Positions 1-8,232 of a stretch of DNA of 53,463 nt are shown in pieces. Position 1 is the first letter of the stretch. The number at the start of each line of letters is the position of its first letter. The DNA lies in NCBI GenBank assembly GCA_012517765.1, contig JAAYUI010000021.1:1-53463 (forward strand). The letters run 5' to 3'. The DNA comes from Caldisericales bacterium. Lineage in GTDB: Bacteria; Caldisericota; Caldisericia; JAAYUI01. The notes below the pieces were generated by a model. That model ran no database searches. It saw only the letters and a list, made by a program, of their open reading frames with translations, and was not told the origin of the DNA. The position numbers and the translations under genes are program-made.

Positions 1-140
1 GGAAGTTTCATGGTGTTGGCAAACACACATTCCATCTTCATCTGAAAGAGTGTCAGTGGAGATTCAACTTGAAGAATGACGACATTTATACTATATTATT
101 GAAGGAGTTCAGGGGCAGTCCGATTAGCTAGTCTAAACCC
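1..140 (+). mobile_element. right end of an IS1595/ISXO2-like insertion sequence (partial)
   Basis: The first 131 bases encode a transposase C-terminus. The stop codon lies within a few bases of GGGTTTAGACTAGC read on the opposite strand (127-140), a plausible terminal inverted repeat because IS1595-type elements often start with GGG and end just past the transposase stop. The left end lies outside the window, so neither the matching repeat nor a target duplication can be checked. The end at 140 is inference. Confidence 0.4.
3..131 (+). CDS. IS1595-family (ISXO2-like) transposase, C-terminal fragment cut by the window edge
   Basis: An open frame enters from the left edge and ends at TAG 129-131. 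Its 42 residues include HTFHLHLKECQWRFN followed by a short helix (DDIYTILLKEF). This matches the conserved end of IS1595/ISXO2-like DDE transposases, where an H/YLKE..WRFN segment precedes the C-terminal helix. The catalytic DDE residues lie outside the window, so whether the gene is intact cannot be judged. It reads toward the RiPP locus and may supply readthrough transcription. The family call rests on motif recognition in a short piece. Confidence 0.55.
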   Translation, partial: KFHGVGKHTFHLHLKECQWRFNLKNDDIYTILLKEFRGSPIS

Positions 141-261
141 ATAAAAAAATTGGAATATTAAAAAGGTTAAAAATAACCATTCAAATAATTATCATAATAG
201 ATAATTTGATTTAACGACCAATTCTTGATACCAAATAATATGATGGTACTCAATTGAGCAG

Positions 262-270
262 AAAGGAGGT
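262..270 (+). promoter_or_regulatory. strong Shine-Dalgarno of the precursor peptide
   Basis: AAAGGAGGT lies 6 nt before the ATG at 277. It is nearly a full anti-SD complement, among the strongest in the window, which fits a highly expressed small peptide. Confidence 0.75.
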
Positions 271-276
271 GAAGAG

Positions 277-465
277 ATGCCATATCAGCACAATATAAAC
301 TCGATAAAGGTATCAGTTGAAAGTGGCCTTGTTAATACAGAAATCATGGAACCCATTTCTGGCTTGTCAGTTGTCTGGATTGACCAACAAAATTACAATC
401 CTGCTACCATGGAAGTCTGCGCGTGTCCAAATTACAGGTGCTGGACCAATAATGCAATGGTTTGA
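277..465 (+). CDS. putative RiPP precursor peptide (62 aa, CxCxxxxC core)
   Basis: A 62-residue peptide lies directly upstream of a radical SAM/SPASM maturase on the same strand. The first ~45 residues are Cys-free and leader-like. The C-terminus holds the only cysteines, in EVCACPNYRCW (Cys48, 50 and 55), followed by TNNAMV. Cys residues clustered at the C-terminus next to a SPASM protein are typical of precursors that receive thioether or other Cys-centred crosslinks. A perfect hairpin starts 12 nt after the stop and would give a short abundant transcript. I do not recognise the peptide family. No transporter or protease gene is adjacent. The precursor role is inferred from size, Cys placement, ribosome binding site and neighbour. 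Confidence 0.65.
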   Translation: MPYQHNINSIKVSVESGLVNTEIMEPISGLSVVWIDQQNYNPATMEVCACPNYRCWTNNAMV

Positions 466-477
466 TGATTAGTGTTT

Positions 478-525
478 AAAAAATATTGGGGGAGAAATAA
501 TCAATCATCTCCCCCAATATTTTTT
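478..525 (+). terminator. intrinsic terminator-like hairpin between precursor and maturase
   Basis: Arms 478-495 and 508-525 are perfect 18-nt reverse complements around a 12-nt loop. The G/C part (GGGGGAGA/TCTCCCCC) is closed by an A-tract on the left and a T-tract on the right, the layout of a Rho-independent terminator or attenuator. It begins 12 nt after the peptide stop and ends 18 nt before the maturase ATG at 544. Partial readthrough would make precursor transcript exceed maturase transcript. Confidence 0.75.
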
Positions 526-533
526 GAGTCTAT

Positions 534-540
534 GGAGGAG
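534..540 (+). promoter_or_regulatory. Shine-Dalgarno that sets the maturase start
   Basis: GGAGGAG sits 3 nt before ATG 544. The frame is open further upstream to GTG 472, but that start has no ribosome binding site and would force translation through the hairpin, so 544 is preferred. Confidence 0.65.
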
Positions 541-543
541 ATT

Positions 544-1878
544 ATGGGTCTTAGGTTTTCAAAATTTATTATTGCCAAAGAGTTGGATGAAAATAAATAC
601 GTTTTGATGTCTACAATATCCGGTTCCATAATTATAATTGATAAGAGGCTGATCAGTCTCATAAACAGTGGCAACTTACCGGAAGAAGAGAAAACTTGCA
701 AGGAATTGTCAAATGCGTTCTTTTTGGTTGACGAAAATTTTGATGAGAAATCTTTTCTGCTTGAAAAATTTTCCAGAGAAACATGGAAAAATGATACCCT
801 TGATGTAACGATAGCCCCATCTTTTGCATGCAATTTTGCTTGCCCGTACTGTTATGAGGCCAGAGATGATCGCGTCATGGATGAAGGGACATTAAAAAAT
901 CTGGTCAGATTCATTCAGGGCCATCTGAAAAAGTTTGACATCGGTCATTTTATCATGGCCTGCTATGGCGGGGAACCTCTTTTGTTTCCTGATCATTTTC
1001 GATATATTTATGAGGAAATTTCAAAAACAAATCCTTCAGTAAAGATATCTCCGAGAATGACCACCAATGGGTCGTTGCTGAGGAAAAAGCTTGGTGGATT
1101 CATGAAATCTGTGCCATTGGAAAGGATACAGGTGACAATCCACGGGGATAAAAAGAATCATGATTCAAAAAGGTTCTATGTAGGTGGAAAACCATCCTAC
1201 GAAGATGTTGTGAATGGAATAGGGGAAGCAATCAATAGAAAGATCCCAAATATTGAGATCAGGGTAAATATTGATCTGGAGAATATCTCTTCGCTGGAAG
1301 GCCTTTTGACAGATTTGGAAAAAAGGGGTTTTTCGAATCACGAGAATTTGCGTGTTTATGCATATCCTGTTGTCCATATGACGCCGGAGTCTCTTGGATA
1401 CAAAAGCAAATGCCTGTCTATTGATAGCTACTTTGAAAAGATAACCGGAATCATTGAGCTGATCAATGCTTATGGTTTTTGCGGAGGAGCCAAGCACATA
1501 AGAAAATACATAAAAAATCTTGTGTTGTCAAATCTTTGTGGTGTTGGCACAAAGGGTTTTTATACAGTATCGCCCGATGGCGCAATCGGGACTTGTTGGG
1601 AATTTATTGGGAGAGAGGGCTTTGAGATAGGAAATGTAAATTTCAGCACTCCTATTGACTGCATGAAAGAAAAAATGTGGATTGATGCTAGGATCTCAAA
1701 GGTCAAGCGTTGTTTGGATCTTGAATGTCCGCTTGTCCCCAGTTGCGCCGGGGGATGTGTGGCCCAGAGCTTTTCTGAAAGGGGAGACCTAGGCGAACCT
1801 GCTTGTTTTAAGAAACCGGAACAAATCGCAGAATATCTTAAATTCTATGCAGATATGAGCATGAGATATTCGATCTGA
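544..1878 (+). CDS. radical SAM/SPASM peptide maturase
   Basis: A 444-aa protein with start ATG 544 chosen from the GGAGGAG site. Residues 1-85 resemble the small N-terminal region of peptide-modifying radical SAM proteins. The radical SAM cluster motif CNFACPYC (Cys96, 100, 103) is followed by the GGEPLL motif that contacts SAM. The C-terminal part is Cys-rich (Cys332, 351, 390, 395, 401, 405, 421, including CPLVPSCAGGC), as in SPASM domains that bind two auxiliary 4Fe-4S clusters. Such enzymes install thioether, C-C or epimer modifications on ribosomal peptides. With the adjacent Cys-rich peptide it forms a minimal RiPP operon. The modification type cannot be assigned from sequence alone. 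Confidence 0.85.
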   Translation: MGLRFSKFIIAKELDENKYVLMSTISGSIIIIDKRLISLINSGNLPEEEKTCKELSNAFFLVDENFDEKSFLLEKFSRETWKNDTLDVTIAPSFACNFACPYCYEARDDRVMDEGTLKNLVRFIQGHLKKFDIGHFIMACYGGEPLLFPDHFRYIYEEISKTNPSVKISPRMTTNGSLLRKKLGGFMKSVPLERIQVTIHGDKKNHDSKRFYVGGKPSYEDVVNGIGEAINRKIPNIEIRVNIDLENISSLEGLLTDLEKRGFSNHENLRVYAYPVVHMTPESLGYKSKCLSIDSYFEKITGIIELINAYGFCGGAKHIRKYIKNLVLSNLCGVGTKGFYTVSPDGAIGTCWEFIGREGFEIGNVNFSTPIDCMKEKMWIDARISKVKRCLDLECPLVPSCAGGCVAQSFSERGDLGEPACFKKPEQIAEYLKFYADMSMRYSI

Positions 1879-1894
1879 TTTTTATTTGGTGTTT

Positions 1895-2353
1895 TTATCC
1901 GACCTCCTCCACCTTGCCGTCCTTGTGGAGCATTAGCTTGATGCCTTTGTTGATGAAGACCTCCTTGATCAGCTCGCTGTGCGGGTAGTCGTCATGGTAA
2001 TGGAGCTCTTCAAGGTTTGGAAAAGTATTTGCAATGACCTTTGCACAGTGGAAACATGGCAGTGTCGTGCAGAAAATCTGGGTAATGTCTTTTCTTGGCC
2101 CCTCATACCTCGAGATTGCGTTGATTTCAGCGTGGATGACCGGGCACTGCCAGAGGTCTGATCCGGAAGCCAGAAGCTCCCTCTGACAGGTGTCACAGTG
2201 GGTCATTCCTGCGACAACACCGTTGTAGCCAGTTGCTTTTATGTTGCCGTCTGAATCTACCAGCACACAACCGACCTGGCGCCTGAGACATGTTGACCTT
2301 TTGGCAACGATGTCTGTTATCATCATGAAATATGTTGGTTTGTCTGGTCTCAT
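1895..2353 (-). CDS. dCMP deaminase / ComEB-like cytidine deaminase family protein
   Basis: A 152-aa zinc-dependent deaminase, most likely converting dCMP to dUMP for thymidylate synthesis. The zinc motif is HAEINAI (His74, Glu76) with PCFHC (Cys100, Cys103). The upstream STCLRRQVGCVLV segment is typical of dCMP deaminases and ComEB. The ATG at 2353 overlaps the stop of the upstream stalk-domain gene as ATGA, indicating translational coupling. A longer frame reaching 2401 would run 52 nt into that gene and is rejected. It is the last gene of a long minus-strand run and is convergent with the RiPP maturase, 16 nt apart. Confidence 0.88.
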   Translation of the reverse strand: MRPDKPTYFMMITDIVAKRSTCLRRQVGCVLVDSDGNIKATGYNGVVAGMTHCDTCQRELLASGSDLWQCPVIHAEINAISRYEGPRKDITQIFCTTLPCFHCAKVIANTFPNLEELHYHDDYPHSELIKEVFINKGIKLMLHKDGKVEEVG

Positions 2354-3999
2354 GGTTTTGCCGGATATGTTATCACTACTGTTTTGGTTGCCGCTTTCCA
2401 TTCAATGGATGCGCCAAGCGCTTCTGTTATGAACCTTGTCGGGACGAATGTCGAGCCACCAATGACTTGTGGCGGAGGGTTGACTGAAACTGGTTTTCCG
2501 TCTACGGATGCAGTTGTCTTGCCAATCCACATCTCGACTTTCTTGCCCTCAAGCGTGTATGTGACTTTTTTGGTCTGGTCGTCCCAGCCGATGTCTGCCC
2601 CCAGGCTTTCGCCAAGGAAGCGGAAAGGAACGAATGTCTTGCCGCTTATGATGACTGGCGCCTGAGGCAGGGCATTCTTTTTCTCTTCACCGTTTACCCA
2701 GGCATTTTTGGAGCCAACCATCAAGATCACGGTAGTGTAGGCGGAGAAGCTGACCTTGTATGTGAATTTTGTCTGGTTGCCACCCGGATCAAATACTATG
2801 ACGGTGATTGTGTTGGAGCCAACCCTTAGCACTGTTTTGGCCTGGAACTTGCCATCTGGGTCGATTATTGCAAGTTCCCCGTTTACGATGATCTGGGAGT
2901 TTGGTTCGGCAACACCTGTAACATCCAGCACCTGTGTCCTTGTGACCAGCCCGTCCTTGAGGTTGACGACAGGCTTTATCGGGTTTGGCATGACCATTAT
3001 CTCGTTTGAGGCATCGGAGAGGTTGCCATTCTGGTCGATCGACTTGATTGTATAGTAATAAATCAGCCCGTTAGTGACGTTTGGGTCGGTGTATTGCGTA
3101 CCGGTGACGTAGAAATCGGTTATTGCAACATCCGTGTAGATTCCCGGGTTGTTTGACCTGAATATGTAGTAACCAACAACGTTTGGTGATGCGATTGGTT
3201 TCCAGAACAGGTGGGCCCTGCCATCTCCTGGATAGCCGACGAATATTTCTGGCGTGGATGGCGCAGGAGAACCGGCGATTACAGTCAGTTTGACTGGAAC
3301 TTCAATGACCGGCTGTTTTTCATCATTGGATGTCACGATGATTGTTGCAAACTGGTCGCCTGGCGGGAGGCCTTTTGCTGATGCTTTTATCTGTATCCCA
3401 GTGTTGTTGCCAGGGGAGACGATGCCGTTTGTGGGGTTGTATGAAAGCCAGTCCTTGACTGTTGTGGTCGCCACCTGAAGAATGACTGGCACCTGAACAA
3501 GGCCGGCATTTGAAGCCAGAATGACGTTTCCCCTGTAAAGTTGTCCCGTGACCATTCCATCAAGCTTGACAGTTACTGTTACAGAAACAACCGTTTTGTC
3601 TATATTGCGTATGAGACATTTTATCCATTCCACATCGCTTGAGGCTGTGACCTGGAGATATTGCTCGGTTGGGGCCGTACATGTAACGGTTTGCGAGACC
3701 TCGCCTTTGGGTGGCACAGTGCCGAAATCCAGGAAACTTGGATACACCAGCATGTTCCCGTCTGGTGATGCCAGAGGTTGTGTTTTTGCCTTACTGTAGG
3801 ACTTGGAGAGCGAAAACAGGAGAGAGCTGGAACCCCTGTTGAAGATGCCCATTGTGGCTGTTGCCATATCACCTTGTTTCGCGACAATATTGATTTCTTT
3901 TGGAGAAAGCTCGATCAGTTTGTCATCCTGAGAGAGGGCAGTCTGAAAACACGGCATTATTACTAGAGCACACAACAAAAAAGCTGTCAGTTTCTTCAT
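2350..3999 (-). CDS. secreted multi-domain protein with FN3-like and copper-amine-oxidase-like stalk domains
   Basis: A 549-aa exported protein. Residues 1-23 form a signal peptide (KK, hydrophobic core, ALSQ). About 85-240 holds two BACON/hydin-like beta modules, 250-337 a fibronectin type III-like module (YYIFRS, YYYTIKS), and 341-420 a bacterial Ig-like module. Residues 425-549 are two units of the copper amine oxidase N-terminal-like domain (PF07833 type), each with a TFVPxRFxxExLGA motif. This domain is thought to act as a surface stalk or anchor in Gram-positive-like and thermophilic bacteria and needs no copper. No catalytic domain is visible. It lies between murI and the deaminase, coupled to the latter by ATGA. 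Confidence 0.8.
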   Translation of the reverse strand: MKKLTAFLLCALVIMPCFQTALSQDDKLIELSPKEINIVAKQGDMATATMGIFNRGSSSLLFSLSKSYSKAKTQPLASPDGNMLVYPSFLDFGTVPPKGEVSQTVTCTAPTEQYLQVTASSDVEWIKCLIRNIDKTVVSVTVTVKLDGMVTGQLYRGNVILASNAGLVQVPVILQVATTTVKDWLSYNPTNGIVSPGNNTGIQIKASAKGLPPGDQFATIIVTSNDEKQPVIEVPVKLTVIAGSPAPSTPEIFVGYPGDGRAHLFWKPIASPNVVGYYIFRSNNPGIYTDVAITDFYVTGTQYTDPNVTNGLIYYYTIKSIDQNGNLSDASNEIMVMPNPIKPVVNLKDGLVTRTQVLDVTGVAEPNSQIIVNGELAIIDPDGKFQAKTVLRVGSNTITVIVFDPGGNQTKFTYKVSFSAYTTVILMVGSKNAWVNGEEKKNALPQAPVIISGKTFVPFRFLGESLGADIGWDDQTKKVTYTLEGKKVEMWIGKTTASVDGKPVSVNPPPQVIGGSTFVPTRFITEALGASIEWKAATKTVVITYPAKP

Positions 4000-4060
4000 T
4001 TAAAGGCCACGCTCCTTCCCATGCACTTCTACCAACATCTTAGGCACTTTAAGTGCCATG

Positions 4061-4831
4061 TCAAAATCTTTCTACTTTACCTATTTCGATACCCAGCAAC
4101 TTACTTGCGAGTTCAAAAAATTTCCCCGGATCACCGGAGGTCCACAGATTGACCTTGCCATTGTCCTCTAGTATATTGTTTTGCATTATTATCCTTGCAA
4201 GCTGTTTGGCAACTGGCGGCCCAGTGTCGATAATGTTGACTTTCGAGGGGAGTATTTTTCTGAGCGCACCGGCAAGAAATGGGTAATGTGTGCACCCAAG
4301 CACCAGCTGATCAAAGCCTGTTTTCATATACGGCAACAGTATTTCCGAGAGGCGTTCTTCAATCTCTTCACCCTCGCATTTTCCCTGCTCTACAAGCTCA
4401 ACAAGGCCGCTTGAGGGTATCATTATTATGTCCTTGTCCTGGGCAAAAAGGTTTACAAGCTGGAGGAAACGATCTCCAAGAGATGTTGCCTTTGTTGCCA
4501 GAACAGCTATTTTACCGCTCTCAGTCAGTGTCGTTGCCGGTTTTACTCCTGGTTCGACGCCAATGAAAGGTGTATTGGGAAATTCTGTCCTCAATGTGGA
4601 GATTGCATTCACGGTCGCCGTGTTGCAGGCAACCACTATTGCCTTTGCGCCAAGCGATATGAGTTTTTTTGTAATCAGCCTGCTTCTCTCGATTATGAAT
4701 TCTTTCGGTTTCTCGCCCCATGGGCAGTATGCTTCATCGCCAAAATAGGCATAATCGTGATTTGGGAGTATTTCCAGCGCATTTTTCAGGATGGAGAGCC
4801 CGCCAACCCCTGAATCGAAGAACCCTATCAT
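4061..4831 (-). CDS. murI: glutamate racemase
   Basis: A 256-aa cofactor-independent racemase making D-glutamate for peptidoglycan. It has the N-terminal FFDSGVGGLS substrate loop, ACNTA with catalytic Cys69, and LGCTHYPFL with catalytic Cys180, all at normal spacing and family length. The ATG at 4831 overlaps the stop of the upstream flippase-like gene (ATGA). An in-frame extension to 4933 would lie inside that gene and lacks homology. Its presence shows a peptidoglycan-making cell. Confidence 0.95.
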   Translation of the reverse strand: MIGFFDSGVGGLSILKNALEILPNHDYAYFGDEAYCPWGEKPKEFIIERSRLITKKLISLGAKAIVVACNTATVNAISTLRTEFPNTPFIGVEPGVKPATTLTESGKIAVLATKATSLGDRFLQLVNLFAQDKDIIMIPSSGLVELVEQGKCEGEEIEERLSEILLPYMKTGFDQLVLGCTHYPFLAGALRKILPSKVNIIDTGPPVAKQLARIIMQNNILEDNGKVNLWTSGDPGKFFELASKLLGIEIGKVERF

Positions 4832-5949
4832 TTCAGGGTGCCCCCTTCGCATTCTGGAACACTGGCAGATGTTTTGTCTCCGTTTTGAGGTGTTGCGCAA
4901 GTGGCTGGCTTCATTTTCTTGCCAAGTGCCCAAAAGGCAATTGGCAGGCCAACAAGCATGTTCAGGTGGTAGTCTATGAGTCTGTAAACGAGTACAAATG
5001 GAGAAAGATTCCCCGGATCAACCAGGAGTCCCTTGAAAAGAGTTCCAAGGCCTATCTCTACGCCACCAGATGCACCAGGTGTTGGCACCCAGATCGTGAT
5101 CAGTTGTGATATTATTGATGTTGCGACAACAATCATCAGCGGAACGCTCTCTCCAAAAGAAAGAAGAACAAAGTATGGAACAGTCTTCAGAAGGAACCAT
5201 GAAACAAGGCTTGTAAAAATTGTCATTGCAAGATAAATTTTGCTCCCCCCAAAGATTATCCTCGAGGAATTTTTTACCGAGTCGAGAAATCTGTAGCCTT
5301 TTGCAATGCATTCGTCAACCGTGGACACCCTGATAAGTTTTCTTACTAGCTTGATGCGAGAGGCGATATTGACCAAAAATGAAAAAAACTTGGGGTTGAG
5401 AAGCGCGGCAATGCCCATTGCTATAAGTGCAATCATCATTGTCAGGGTAAAGGCGAATGTCCACCCTATAAAGCTTGACAGATTACTGTCAAAACCGAAC
5501 ATGACTGCCACAACCACCATAAGGACAAGAAAAATCCTTGTTGATACAGATATTATTCCCCTGGCAATCACCATTACGGTACCTTCTGCCACAGAGAAAC
5601 CCTGATCGAGCAAAAAGTATATCTGAAAAGGTTTTCCGCCAGATGTCGCTGGTGTGACATTCGAAAAGAAGCTGCCAATGAAGAAAATCAGCATCATTCC
5701 CCAAAAACTCGGTTTTTTCCCGAGCGTTTTGGCCAGAAAATAGAGCTGGAGTGCCTCTGTAAAATATGCAGAGACGTTGATGGCGATGGCGGCAAGGATG
5801 AACCACAGGTTTGTTTTGCCAAGGGATTTTAAGGCCGATCCGAAATCACCTCCAGTTGCAAACTGCATTACAAAGAGAACAGCGATGACTGAAAGTGCTC
5901 CTGCATAGAGCATGTAACGGATGATTTGTGCTTTTGTGATTTTTACCAT
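4828..5949 (-). CDS. flippase-like / LPG synthase TM-domain (UPF0104) integral membrane protein, copy A
   Basis: A 373-aa protein with about eight membrane helices, matching the lysylphosphatidylglycerol synthase TM / UPF0104 family. Conserved marks are TEALQLYFLAKTLGKKPSF, FFSNVTPATSGGKPF and WVPTPGASGG. The soluble aminoacyl-transferase domain of MprF is absent, so a lipid-flipping or lipid-transport role is more likely than lysylation. It is a close paralog of the upstream gene at 6022-7179; a hairpin terminator separates the two. ATGA coupling to murI suggests an envelope role. Substrate unknown. Confidence 0.82.
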   Translation of the reverse strand: MVKITKAQIIRYMLYAGALSVIAVLFVMQFATGGDFGSALKSLGKTNLWFILAAIAINVSAYFTEALQLYFLAKTLGKKPSFWGMMLIFFIGSFFSNVTPATSGGKPFQIYFLLDQGFSVAEGTVMVIARGIISVSTRIFLVLMVVVAVMFGFDSNLSSFIGWTFAFTLTMMIALIAMGIAALLNPKFFSFLVNIASRIKLVRKLIRVSTVDECIAKGYRFLDSVKNSSRIIFGGSKIYLAMTIFTSLVSWFLLKTVPYFVLLSFGESVPLMIVVATSIISQLITIWVPTPGASGGVEIGLGTLFKGLLVDPGNLSPFVLVYRLIDYHLNMLVGLPIAFWALGKKMKPATCATPQNGDKTSASVPECEGGTLK

Positions 5950-5973
5950 TTTTTCAACTGAAACATTATAACA

Positions 5974-6004
5974 AAAAAAGCCCCAAAATCACTGGGGCTT
6001 TTTT
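5974..6004 (-). terminator. Rho-independent terminator between the paralogous flippase-like genes
   Basis: AAAAAAGCCCC at 5974-5984 pairs perfectly with GGGGCTTTTTT at 5994-6004 around a 9-nt loop. It lies 18 nt past the stop of copy B and, being A/T-flanked on both sides, could work in either direction. It may reduce transcription of the downstream copy A, murI, stalk-protein and deaminase genes. Confidence 0.8.
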
Positions 6005-6021
6005 CTTTTGGTTTTTCTGTC

Positions 6022-7179
6022 TCAATGTGTTCTGTGTTCCGAGGCAAGTTCTTCTTGTGCCATCTTTTCTTTTTCTTCTTCCATCCTCTGGTTTATCTGG
6101 CTGGTTAATGCCGACAAATCGGCATTGCCTGTATTCTTACCAAGCTTTTTGGATAATAGTCTGAGGGCGATGGGTGCACCGACAGCAACATCCATGTGGA
6201 AGTCCATGAGTCTGTAGATAAATACAAACAGTCCTATGTTACCTGGGGTTTGCATGGTTGATGCAAACGCAAGCATTCCGGTTTCTATTCCTCCAACTGC
6301 ACCGGGTGTTGGCACCCATGCGGTGGCGAGTTGCGAGATCACGCCTATTGCGAAAATGACAAATATGTTTGGGTGCTCATTCAGAGCGAGCAAAACAAAA
6401 AACGGCATGGTTTTCAGGAGCAGCCATGTCAGGATAGAATTGAGAATTGCACCAAGCATCCATATTTTTTTCCCTTGGAGGAGCAGTTTTGCTGATGATC
6501 TTATTTCGCCAAGGAAAAGCTCGCCTTTTGATATAAACTCTTCGGGATCTTGTATTTTTGCCAGTTTGCGAATCCAGCGGAACCTTGAAAAGAATTTGAC
6601 CAGAAACGAAAAAATATGGGGATTTGTGATGATTATGAACCCGGCTATCACGAGGAGTGCAAAGGCTGCCAGGGTAATGTAGAAAATCAAGTCAAACGTG
6701 AAATTAAGGTTCAACCTGAAAATCCCCAATGCTATCAGGGCTACCGTTACAAGAACATAGAGGATCCTTACCATGACTGATATGAGTCCTCTGACTGCCA
6801 CCATTACCGTTCCCTCTGCCACGGAGAATCCGTCATCCATCAGGAAATAAATCTGGAATGGTTCACCACCTGATGTTGAAGGAGTGGCGTTTGAGAAAAA
6901 ATTTCCCACAAAATATACCTGCATCATCCGCCAGAACCCCGGTTTTTTGCCCAATGCCCTGGAAAGAAACCAGAGCTGGAAGGCCTCGCAGAAAAAAGAT
7001 GCAACATTGCAAAGTGCTGCTGCAAGTATCCACCACCAGTTTGCCTCTGCAATGGCCTCGCCCATTTTAGAGAAGTCAAAACCTGTGGAAAACTGCATGA
7101 TAATGAAGATGATTACAAAAGATATCAACCCTGCAAATATAATGTACCTTGTGAGAGTTTTGGCAGTCATCTTGGCCAT
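6022..7179 (-). CDS. flippase-like / LPG synthase TM-domain (UPF0104) integral membrane protein, copy B
   Basis: A 385-aa multi-spanning protein and tandem paralog of the gene at 4828-5949. The same landmarks occur at the same places: CEAFQLWFLSRALGKKPGF, FFSNATPSTSGGEPF and WVPTPGAVGG. The C-terminal ~35 residues form a charged cytoplasmic tail (NQRMEEEKEKMAQEEL) absent from copy A. The copies are diverged enough to suggest an old duplication with separate substrates. It starts 18 nt after the K+ channel gene reads out. No soluble transferase domain is present. Confidence 0.82.
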   Translation of the reverse strand: MAKMTAKTLTRYIIFAGLISFVIIFIIMQFSTGFDFSKMGEAIAEANWWWILAAALCNVASFFCEAFQLWFLSRALGKKPGFWRMMQVYFVGNFFSNATPSTSGGEPFQIYFLMDDGFSVAEGTVMVAVRGLISVMVRILYVLVTVALIALGIFRLNLNFTFDLIFYITLAAFALLVIAGFIIITNPHIFSFLVKFFSRFRWIRKLAKIQDPEEFISKGELFLGEIRSSAKLLLQGKKIWMLGAILNSILTWLLLKTMPFFVLLALNEHPNIFVIFAIGVISQLATAWVPTPGAVGGIETGMLAFASTMQTPGNIGLFVFIYRLMDFHMDVAVGAPIALRLLSKKLGKNTGNADLSALTSQINQRMEEEKEKMAQEELASEHRTH

Positions 7180-7197
7180 GTGTCTAGTCCCCTTGTT

Positions 7198-8232
7198 TTA
7201 GATTTTGCATTCACCGCCAGAAGCAGAAATGATGAAGGCTTCGTCACCTGGCTGGATTGTCTCGTTTTGTGACGGGTTCACCATCATTTTATCGTCCCTT
7301 ATGAGTGCAATCACAACCATTTCCGACTGGCCATAGAGTGCCATTACGAATTCTTCGTATTTTTTGCCATTGTAGAAAGCCGGGACAGATATCCTTCCAA
7401 GTGAACCGGGTGATTCTGTTTTAAGCAATATCTGCATCAGTTCTGCCACACCAGGATTAGACACAGAACGCGACAAAAGGTCTCCTGCAACCCCTGATCT
7501 GACAATAATCTCGTCCACTCCTGCATGACGCAGATATTCTGCGTCTTCTTCAAGTAAAACTTCGCAGATGACCCTGCACCTGTTTTTGGAAACCCTCTTC
7601 ACTGCGAGTGCCGTGAGTATGACTTTTGAGTCGGTGTTTCTGGCATTGATTTCAAAATCGGCCAGCACTACGGCTGCCTTCGCATGTTCGGCAGATGCCC
7701 TGTCGAGGTTTTCAAGCCTTGTGGGATCGCCTTTTATGAAATATGTATCTTGCTGGATTGAGGATGGTGGTTCAATGTCTGCCATTACAACAATTCCTAT
7801 CTGTTTTTCCTGGCATTCCCTATAGAGGTCTCCGATAATTCTAAGGCCATTCTCGTTCCATCCCAGAATCAGCAAATGGTCCCTGAATTTTTCAGTTTTG
7901 TTTTGATTCATTCTTTTGACCACCCTTTCGATAAGGGTGCTGGCCAGCGTGGCAGTGAGGCCAGCTATCATGATTATTCCGGAGAACATGGCAAGAATGG
8001 CTATCACCCTGCCAATTGATGTTATGGGTACAACATCTCCATATCCTACAGTGGACATTGTGACAACAGTCCACCACACTGCGTCAAGGAAATTTTTTAT
8101 TGAGGAACCCTGTAGCCCACCTTCAGCTATGTAGATTGCTGAGGCAAGAATGAAAATTGGAACAATAACAATTCCAAGCCATACAAAAACCCTTTTTGTG
8201 GCTTTTTTAAGAAGGCTAGATTTTTTCGCCAC
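7198..8232 (-). CDS. MthK-like potassium channel with cytoplasmic RCK domain
   Basis: About 344 aa. Two membrane helices flank a pore loop with the K+ selectivity filter TVGYGD (about residues 61-66). An RCK/TrkA-N domain follows, starting at [11 protein letters not shown], where the GWNE form resembles MthK, and a TrkA-C-like C-terminal domain ends the protein. It should form a ligand-gated K+ channel in the cytoplasmic membrane. The frame is open to 8406, but that part overlaps the zinc-ribbon codons of the upstream SPFH gene. GTG 8232 gives a 17-nt overlap and is my choice, though no clear ribosome binding site supports it. Coupling to an SPFH scaffold gene suggests membrane-stress physiology. 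Confidence 0.82.
   Translation of the reverse strand: MAKKSSLLKKATKRVFVWLGIVIVPIFILASAIYIAEGGLQGSSIKNFLDAVWWTVVTMSTVGYGDVVPITSIGRVIAILAMFSGIIMIAGLTATLASTLIERVVKRMNQNKTEKFRDHLLILGWNENGLRIIGDLYRECQEKQIGIVVMADIEPPSSIQQDTYFIKGDPTRLENLDRASAEHAKAAVVLADFEINARNTDSKVILTALAVKRVSKNRCRVICEVLLEEDAEYLRHAGVDEIIVRSGVAGDLLSRSVSNPGVAELMQILLKTESPGSLGRISVPAFYNGKKYEEFVMALYGQSEMVVIALIRDDKMMVNPSQNETIQPGDEAFIISASGGECKI

Noticed and set aside
472-543. N-terminal extension of the radical SAM protein from GTG 472
   Set aside because: It would be translated from the terminator-like hairpin, has no ribosome binding site, and a better start with GGAGGAG lies at 544.
501-833. antisense frame across the maturase gene
   Set aside because: A shadow frame opposite a well-supported gene, with no ribosome binding site or recognisable motif.
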